DNA of 10,880 bases from JAVBMO01 sp031552355 (GTDB lineage Bacteria > Bacteroidota > Bacteroidia > Bacteroidales > P3), in the NCBI GenBank assembly GCA_031552355.1, contig JAVBMO010000051.1:1-10880 (forward strand), written 5' to 3'. Position numbers and translations under genes: made by a program. Below are positions 6,473-10,880 of the stretch, piece by piece. Numbering within the stretch: position 1 is the stretch's first letter; each line of letters starts with the position of its first letter. Under the pieces are notes generated by a model that did no database searches, had not been told where the DNA came from, and worked only from the letters and a program-made list of their open reading frames with translations.

Positions 6473-7465
6473 ATGAATCCAGGATTTCCTATTTTCTTAG
6501 CAATCGGCTGCATTGTCGGCTTAATTGTTCTTTTGTATTTTGTCCCTATTGGACTATGGTTTAATGCATTGGTTTCGGGGGTTAGAATTTCTCTCCTGCA
6601 ACTGATTTTTATGCGTTGGAGAAAAGTTCCACCTCAAATTATTGTCAGAAACATGATTGCCGCTACCAAAGCCGGATTGGATGTAAACCGCAACGAATTG
6701 GAAGCGCATTATTTAGCCGGTGGCCGCGTGGGCTCTGTTATCAACGCTTTGATTTCGGCCGACAAAGCCAATATGAATCTGGATTTTAAAACTGCCACTG
6801 CCATCGACTTGGCCGGACGCGATGTTTTTCAAGCCGTACAAATGTCCGTAAATCCTAAGGTAATTGACACTCCACCCGTTGCTGCGGTTGCCAAAGATGG
6901 TATTCAGTTGATTGCTAAAGCCCGGGTTACCGTTCGCGCCAATATTAAACAATTGGTTGGGGGCGCCGGCGAAGAAACCATTTTGGCACGGGTTGGTGAA
7001 GGCATTGTAACTTCCATTGGTTCTGCTGTTTCTCACAAGAGCGTATTAGAAAATCCTGATTCTATTTCCCGTTTGGTTTTGCAAAAAGGTTTGGACTCCG
7101 GAACTGCCTTCGAAATTTTATCCATCGATATTGCCGACATCGACGTTGGTAAAAATATTGGTGCTCAACTGCAAATGGACCAAGCCAATGCCGACAAAAA
7201 TATTGCACAAGCCAAAGCCGAAGAACGCCGCGCAATGGCCGTGGCCCAAGAGCAAGAAATGAAAGCCAAAGCTCAAGAATCAAGAGCTAAAGTTATTGAA
7301 GCAGAAGCAGAAGTGCCCAAAGCCATGGCAGAAGCTTTCAGAAATGGTAATTTAGGTATTTTCGATTACTACAAAATGCAAAATATACAAGCGGATACGG
7401 ACATGAGGGAATCTATTGCCCGTCCGGCAAACAGCAATCAGAATAAAATTGACAATAACAAATAA
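6473..7465 (+). CDS. floA: Flotillin-like protein FloA
   Basis: Membrane scaffold protein of the FloA (formerly UPF0365/YqfA) family. It forms mobile foci in the inner membrane linked to lipid-domain organisation and to assembly of membrane protein complexes. Length 330 is normal. Residues 5-27 form the membrane anchor. A re-entrant or amphipathic stretch follows (about 28-48), then the SPFH/PHB-like core with IIVRNMIAATKAGLDV (56-71), IDTPPVAAVAKDGIQLI (131-147) and ARVGEGIVTSIGSA (172-185). An Ala/Glu/Lys-rich coiled coil spans about 230-290 (QANADKNIAQAKAEERRAMA), and NLGIFDYYKMQNIQADTDMR (293-312) is the conserved C-terminal motif. nfeD lies upstream on the same strand, matching the known NfeD-flotillin pairing, and a strong terminator follows. 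An A-rich leader sits before the ATG. No clear private promoter is seen, so expression from clpS-nfeD is likely. Confidence 0.95.
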   Translation: MNPGFPIFLAIGCIVGLIVLLYFVPIGLWFNALVSGVRISLLQLIFMRWRKVPPQIIVRNMIAATKAGLDVNRNELEAHYLAGGRVGSVINALISADKANMNLDFKTATAIDLAGRDVFQAVQMSVNPKVIDTPPVAAVAKDGIQLIAKARVTVRANIKQLVGGAGEETILARVGEGIVTSIGSAVSHKSVLENPDSISRLVLQKGLDSGTAFEILSIDIADIDVGKNIGAQLQMDQANADKNIAQAKAEERRAMAVAQEQEMKAKAQESRAKVIEAEAEVPKAMAEAFRNGNLGIFDYYKMQNIQADTDMRESIARPANSNQNKIDNNK

Positions 7466-7489
7466 GATTTTATCTTTTGTAGAAATATA

Positions 7490-7530
7490 AGATTAAGCGG
7501 AAATTAATTTTCCGCTTAATCTGTTTATAT
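7490..7530 (+). terminator. Rho-independent terminator after floA
   Basis: AGATTAAGCGGAAA (7490-7503) and TTTCCGCTTAATCT (7509-7522) form a perfect 14-bp stem with a 5-nt loop, followed by GTTTATAT. It lies 24 bp after the floA stop and closes the clpS-nfeD-floA unit. The T-rich tail is short, but the stem is long. The stem is symmetrical, but no gene converges from the right. Confidence 0.82.
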
Positions 7531-7561
7531 AAAGAAGTCGTTTTAAAAGCAAAGACATAAA

Positions 7562-8278
7562 ATGAATGTTGCCCTCTTAGGCTATGGAAAAATGGGAAAA
7601 GAGATTGAGAAAATCTTGCTTTCCCGACACCATCAAATAGTAGCCATTATTGACAATTCGGAAGACTGGAACAAACAAAAAGAAGTTTTGCAAACTGCCG
7701 ATGTCGCTATTGAATTTACAACTCCGGATACTGTGGTTGCCAATATCCGCCATTGCTTCGATTTAAATTTGCCTGTCGTTGTCGGAACTACAGGTTGGTA
7801 CAAACAGTTGGAAGAAATCAAATCGGAATGCACACACCGAAATCAAACTTTGTTTGTGGCTTCGAATTTCAGCATTGGCGTCAATATCTTTTTTGAATTG
7901 AACAAAAAATTGGCGCAAATGATGAACAAATACGAAATGTACGAGGTGGAAATGACTGAAATTCACCACACTCAAAAATTGGATGCACCCAGCGGCACAG
8001 CCATTACTTTGGCTCAGGATATTATTACCAATCTCGACCGCAAAAAATCATGGGCTTTAGATTCTGAAAGCTGTCAGGAAGCTTTAAAAATCAAAGCGCT
8101 CAGAGAGGAAGATGTGCCCGGAACCCATATCGTAAAATACAATTCGGATATTGATTTTATAGAAATTCACCATGAGGCAAAATCTAGAAAAGGTTTTGCT
8201 GTGGGCGCTGTTATGGCAGCCGAATTTATTGCAGGGAAAAAAGGCATTTTTGGAATGCACGATTTACTACTCGTCTGA
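7562..8278 (+). CDS. dapB: 4-hydroxy-tetrahydrodipicolinate reductase
   Basis: Cytoplasmic NAD(P)H-dependent enzyme that reduces 4-hydroxy-tetrahydrodipicolinate to tetrahydrodipicolinate, in the diaminopimelate/lysine pathway that supplies peptidoglycan. The nucleotide-binding loop is GYGKMG (G7, G9, G12). FTTPD (52-56) and VVVGTTGW (72-79) are the usual cofactor-contacting strands, and SNFSIGVN (101-108) follows. The catalytic signature EIHHTQKLDAPSGTA (133-147) has H135 and K139 at the positions of E. coli H159 and K163. The C-terminal FAVGAVMAAEFI and KGIFGMHDLL segments are typical. At 238 residues it is shorter than the E. coli enzyme (273), mainly between the cofactor strands, as is usual for this phylum. 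It starts 39 bp after the floA terminator and is followed after 11 bp by nrnA, so the two probably form a unit. No consensus -7 box was found. Confidence 0.96.
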   Translation: MNVALLGYGKMGKEIEKILLSRHHQIVAIIDNSEDWNKQKEVLQTADVAIEFTTPDTVVANIRHCFDLNLPVVVGTTGWYKQLEEIKSECTHRNQTLFVASNFSIGVNIFFELNKKLAQMMNKYEMYEVEMTEIHHTQKLDAPSGTAITLAQDIITNLDRKKSWALDSESCQEALKIKALREEDVPGTHIVKYNSDIDFIEIHHEAKSRKGFAVGAVMAAEFIAGKKGIFGMHDLLLV

Positions 8279-8289
8279 TTTTAAAATAC

Positions 8290-9315
8290 ATGAAAGTGGA
8301 AAATATTCTTCAGAAAGAAACTGTACAGGAATTTGAAAACCTTTTAAATAACGCCCGCAACATTGTTATTGTTTCGCATGTAAACCCCGATGGCGATGCA
8401 GTTGGAAGTATTTTGGCTTTACAAAATATTTTCCAAAACAAGGGATTAAATTCAATTTGCATACTCCCTAATATTTTTCCACATTATTTGAATTTCCTTA
8501 AAAATTCGGAAAATATTATTATTGCAGAAAAAAATCAATTGCAAGCTCAACAAACCATTGACAATGCAGACGTTTTGATTCTGTGCGATGCCTCTTCATT
8601 CAAACGTACAGGAGAAATCTTAGAACCTTTGTGCAAATCCTCAAAGGCAAAAAAAATATTGATAGACCACCACATAAATCCTGCGACGGAGGAATTCGAT
8701 TTGGCATTTGCAACACCGTATGTTTCTTCTACTTCGGAACTTTCATTTCTTTTGTTTGAAAAAATTTGGGGAAATATTTTGGACAAAGCCATTGCCGAAT
8801 GTATCTATACCGGAATTTGCACAGACACAGGCTCTTTCAGCTATTCCTCAAATTTTGAAAATACATATATTATTGTGTCCAAGCTCCTGAAAGCAGGTGT
8901 GGATACCGAACAACTTCATTACGAAATTTATAATACCTACAGTGAACGACGAGTGCGTTTGTTGGGTTTCAGCCTTTGCAACCGCATGGTTGTAAATCAA
9001 AAATATGGCTACGCCTACATTTATCTAAGCAAAGAAGATCTTCAACAATTTGATTATCAGGAAGGCGATACAGAGGGCATTGTAAACTACACACTTAGTA
9101 TGACAGGCATCAATGTAGGCGCCTTGCTTACCGAACGTGAAGGGAAAATCCGTATGTCACTCCGTTCCCAAACCAATTTCGATGTAAATCGCTTTGCCAG
9201 CACTTATTTTTCAGGTGGCGGACATATCAAAGCATCAGGCGCAACCTCTTACGACAGTATGGAAAATACGATAAAAAAAATGGAAAAAAGTTTACAAAAG
9301 GAAATATGTTCTTGA
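8290..9315 (+). CDS. nrnA: DHH-family bifunctional nanoRNase/pAp phosphatase (NrnA-like)
   Basis: Manganese-dependent phosphoesterase predicted to degrade 2-5-nt RNA to mononucleotides. Many members also dephosphorylate pAp, a by-product of sulfate assimilation and ACP maturation. The DHH domain has SHVNPDGDAVGS (29-40; H30, D34 and D36 as metal ligands), CDASS (99-103, D100), the family signature DHH at 126-128 and CTDTGSFSYS (177-186, D179). The C-terminal DHHA1 substrate domain carries FSGGGHIKASGA (307-318). Length 341 matches NrnA (about 310-340). The ATG follows dapB by 11 bp. Related single-domain families such as GdpP or RecJ have extra domains that are absent here. The gene ends 36 bp before the left end of an insertion sequence and no terminator is seen, so its original 3' flank may have been altered. 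Confidence 0.9.
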   Translation: MKVENILQKETVQEFENLLNNARNIVIVSHVNPDGDAVGSILALQNIFQNKGLNSICILPNIFPHYLNFLKNSENIIIAEKNQLQAQQTIDNADVLILCDASSFKRTGEILEPLCKSSKAKKILIDHHINPATEEFDLAFATPYVSSTSELSFLLFEKIWGNILDKAIAECIYTGICTDTGSFSYSSNFENTYIIVSKLLKAGVDTEQLHYEIYNTYSERRVRLLGFSLCNRMVVNQKYGYAYIYLSKEDLQQFDYQEGDTEGIVNYTLSMTGINVGALLTEREGKIRMSLRSQTNFDVNRFASTYFSGGGHIKASGATSYDSMENTIKKMEKSLQKEICS

Positions 9316-9351
9316 TTCATTAAGATTTTTTGTAGAATACGCAAGAAAACA

Positions 9352-9375
9352 TTAGACTTCTTCGGAAAATAGTTT
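9352..9375 (+). repeat. Left terminal inverted repeat of the IS
   Basis: Begins TTAGACTTCTTCGGAAAAT and matches the reverse complement of the right end at 20 of 24 positions. The core TCTTCGG is identical in both ends. Confidence 0.8.
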
Positions 9376-9388
9376 AGTGTAGTTTTTT

Positions 9389-9396
9389 TATCTTTG
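9389..9396 (+). promoter_or_regulatory. -7 promoter box of the IS transposase
   Basis: TATCTTTG is a perfect TAnnTTTG match just inside the left end. It finishes 4 nt before the ATG at 9401, so the predicted transcript would begin at or within the start codon, which suggests a leaderless message. Confidence 0.55.
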
Positions 9397-9400
9397 CAAT

Positions 9401-10225
9401 ATGTTTTACAAGGATATAGAAAAATTGAGTTCGACGCAATTTAAGCGTTTAACTGGAGTTAATTGACCAAATGCTGGAGGTATTGAATGAATCCAAAGCC
9501 AAAGCAAGAAAACATCCAAGTCGAGGAACACCTCCCAAATTGAGTAATGCAGACAAATTATTACTCTTGTTGATATACTATCGGGAATATCGCACCCAAT
9601 TCCATATAGGTGTTACTTATGGAATCTCGGAAAGCCGGGTTTGTGAGATTATTAAGGAAGTTGAAAGTATTTTGATCAACGATTCCCGCCTTCATTTACC
9701 CGGCAAAAAGTCCTTGCTAAAAGAAGAAAATCATTTTGAAGTTGTACTGATAGATGTCACGGAAAGCCCCGTTGAGCGTCCTAAAAAAAACAGCGGTTGA
9801 ATTATTCGGGTACGACAAAGCGTCCTACTCAAAAAACTCAAATCGTTGCCGAGAAGGCAAGCCGGAAAATTCTCTGCACTGCTTTTGACAAAGGTCGTAG
9901 GCATGATTGCAAGCTGCTCAAAGATAGCAAAGTATATCTAAAAGATGAATCAAAATGCTTGGTAGACACAGGCTATCAAGGAATACAGAAACTTCATGGC
10001 AACAGCGAACATCCTAAGAAAAAGACAAAAAAGAAACCCTTAACAAAAGAAGATAAAAAGCAAAATCAACGGATATCATCTGTAAGAATAACCATTGAAA
10101 ATATCATCAGGGAAGTAAAAATAGTCAGGATTATTGCCGAAAAATACCGCAACAGGAGAAAACGGTTTGTCCTCAGATTCAATCTGATCGCTGCTATCTA
10201 TAACCTTAATCTAGCTTACAAATGA
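9401..10225 (+). pseudogene. IS5-family transposase, disrupted reading frame
   Basis: DDE transposase that would cut and join the IS ends. The family N-terminus is recognisable from ATG 9401: MFYKDIEKLSSTQFKRLTGV, then N and a TGA at 9464-9466. The protein resumes in another frame at DQMLEVLNESKAKARKH (from 9465) and runs to a TGA at 9798. It includes an HTH (YGISESRVCEIIKEVE) and the first catalytic Asp in VVLIDVTESP. It then continues in the original frame at KKQRLNYSG to 10225, with the second Asp in CLVDTGYQG and the Glu in VRITIENIIREVK, ending RRKRFVLRFNLIAAIYN. All three DDE residues are therefore present. The second shift lies on an A8 run and may be programmed; the first looks like a deletion of about 11 nt (or 8) and is probably a true lesion. 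The frame open from 9471 and the one open from 9797 are parts of this one gene. Confidence 0.85.
9783..9791 (+). other. Candidate -1 frameshift site (A8-C) in the transposase
   Basis: Eight A residues at 9783-9790 followed by C give an in-frame A_AAA_AAC heptamer at 9785-9791. A -1 slip joins VERPKK to QRLNYSG, the sequence expected for the family. Polymerase slippage adding one A would give the same product. Several IS5-family groups use this kind of frameshift; decay by loss of one A is the alternative. Confidence 0.6.
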
Positions 10226-10243
10226 TTTCCCGAAGAGGTCTAA
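10220..10243 (-). repeat. Right terminal inverted repeat of the IS
   Basis: The reverse complement begins TTAGACCTCTTCGGGAAAT, matching the left end at 20 of 24 positions. Its inner end overlaps the final codons and stop of the transposase. Confidence 0.8.
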
Positions 10244-10251
10244 TATAGTAT

Positions 10252-10880
10252 CTAAACCTTATTTATTGAAATGGAATATTTTTCACCATCATTGGCAATA
10301 AGCGTATTTGGAAATATCCGGCAAGCTTCGGCCTGTAATTCGTCTGTTTCTTCGTAACGTGCCGAAAAATGGCCGAGCAATAATTGCTTTGCTTGTGCTT
10401 TCAGGGCAATTTCTGCGGCCTGTGCTGTGGTGGAATGGTATTTTTCTGTTGCCAAAGCTGCTTTTTCAGCCGTAAAAGTAGCTTCGTGATAAAGTAAATC
10501 TACACTCTGGATATCCGGCAAAATAGTTTCGGTGTAGGCTGTATCTGAACAATAAGCATAACTTCTTGATCTTTCACCGGCTTGGGTTAATAGTTCGTTG
10601 GCAATTGTTTTTCCATCGACTTCAATATCTTTTCCGTTTTTCAAATCGTGCAATTGGTCAAAGGTCAAGCCCAAAGAACTAATTTGGCTTTTGATAATTT
10701 TCCGAGCTTTGGGCATTTCTTCAAATCGGAAGCCCCATGTGGGAATTTTGTGAACCAAAGGAAATGCTTTGACAAAAAAATCTTTTTCTTCACAAATAAC
10801 CTCCGAAATATTTTCTTGCAAATCAATATATTCGATGGGATAAATAAATTCACTGTTGGCGACATCGAGCAATAAACGGA
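10252..10880 (-). CDS. rnz: Ribonuclease Z, C-terminal two thirds (start lies off the right edge)
   Basis: Metallo-beta-lactamase-fold endonuclease that removes 3' trailers from tRNA precursors. The frame is open to the window edge, so the true start and the N-terminal HxHxDH metal site are outside; about 208 of an expected 300 or so residues are visible. Counting from the TTG codon at 10872, PLVHKIPTWGFRFEE (38-52) contains the conserved histidine loop. AYCSDTAY (106-113) has the metal-binding Asp D110, LLYHEATF (126-133) is the usual strand, and KYHSTTAQAA (144-153) has the catalytic-type H146. LLGHFSARY (165-173) carries the last metal-binding histidine, H168. The end, IFPNTLIANDG then EKYSI, is typical. 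The stop TAG (10252-10254) lies just beyond an IS right end, so the coding region is not interrupted. The gene converges on nrnA. Confidence 0.93.
   Translation of the reverse strand, partial: RLLLDVANSEFIYPIEYIDLQENISEVICEEKDFFVKAFPLVHKIPTWGFRFEEMPKARKIIKSQISSLGLTFDQLHDLKNGKDIEVDGKTIANELLTQAGERSRSYAYCSDTAYTETILPDIQSVDLLYHEATFTAEKAALATEKYHSTTAQAAEIALKAQAKQLLLGHFSARYEETDELQAEACRIFPNTLIANDGEKYSISINKV

Larger units (their letters stand above)
9352..10243 (+). mobile_element. IS5-family insertion sequence (ISL2/IS1031-like), about 892 bp
   Basis: The boundaries come from imperfect terminal inverted repeats of 24 bp at 9352-9375 and 10220-10243 (20 of 24 matches). The cargo is a single DDE transposase of IS5 type, broken into frames (see 9401-10225). 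Length and layout suit the ISL2/IS1031 subgroups. No unambiguous target-site duplication is visible; a 2-bp AT (9351-9352 and 10243-10244) is possible only if the ends are moved in by one base. The element sits between convergent nrnA and rnz, with its right end 8 bp from the rnz stop. Confidence 0.85.

Noticed and set aside
9797..10225. Downstream transposase frame as a separate gene
   Set aside because: It begins with TTG, lacks an N-terminal domain, and joins the upstream frame exactly at the A8 run; it is one part of a single transposase.
1..10880. tRNA, rRNA, phage, toxin-antitoxin or defence genes
   Set aside because: No sequence resembling these was recognised on either strand.

Overview
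The window is a chromosomal segment from a member of the Bacteroidota. This rests on four things: AT-rich DNA; perfect TAnnTTTG-type -7 promoter boxes; starts without Shine-Dalgarno sequences; and proteins with a Bacteroidota character, such as a UvrA with a half-degenerate first zinc module, a short NfeD with FloA, and an RNase Z of the Bacteroidota style. Genus cannot be read from the sequence. Most genes are housekeeping or envelope genes; the accessory content is one decayed insertion sequence and one intergenic repeat element.

Layout. Positions 1-5340 are transcribed leftward. A 62-residue membrane protein and a 225-residue multi-pass membrane protein (possibly Mpv17/PMP22-like) form a two-gene unit that ends in a strong terminator hairpin. 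A DcaP-like outer-membrane porin starts immediately after that hairpin, and uvrA follows. Positions 1-174 hold no convincing gene, only small hairpins beyond the uvrA stop. A divergent promoter region (5341-5508) carries a -7 box facing each way.

Positions 5509-9315 are transcribed rightward. First comes clpS (N-degron adaptor of the Clp protease), then nfeD 3 bp later, then a 214-bp gap that holds a composite inverted-repeat element, then floA (flotillin-like scaffold) with a 14-bp-stem terminator. After that come dapB (lysine and diaminopimelate synthesis) and nrnA (DHH nanoRNase/pAp phosphatase), 11 bp apart. Positions 9352-10243 are an IS5-family element (ISL2/IS1031-like) with 24-bp imperfect terminal repeats. 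Its transposase has lost its N-terminal reading frame and also carries an A8 frameshift site. The element lies between nrnA and a convergent, right-truncated rnz (RNase Z), ending 8 bp from the rnz stop codon.

How it fits together. NfeD and FloA are a known pair that organises membrane domains. Having clpS in the same apparent transcription unit suggests a link between targeted proteolysis and membrane quality control, but that is inference. I found no CRISPR array, toxin-antitoxin pair, phage module or obvious new defence system. The most interesting items are the clpS-nfeD-floA arrangement, the three-hairpin element inside it, the doubly frame-shifted transposase, and the terminator placed directly before the porin start.
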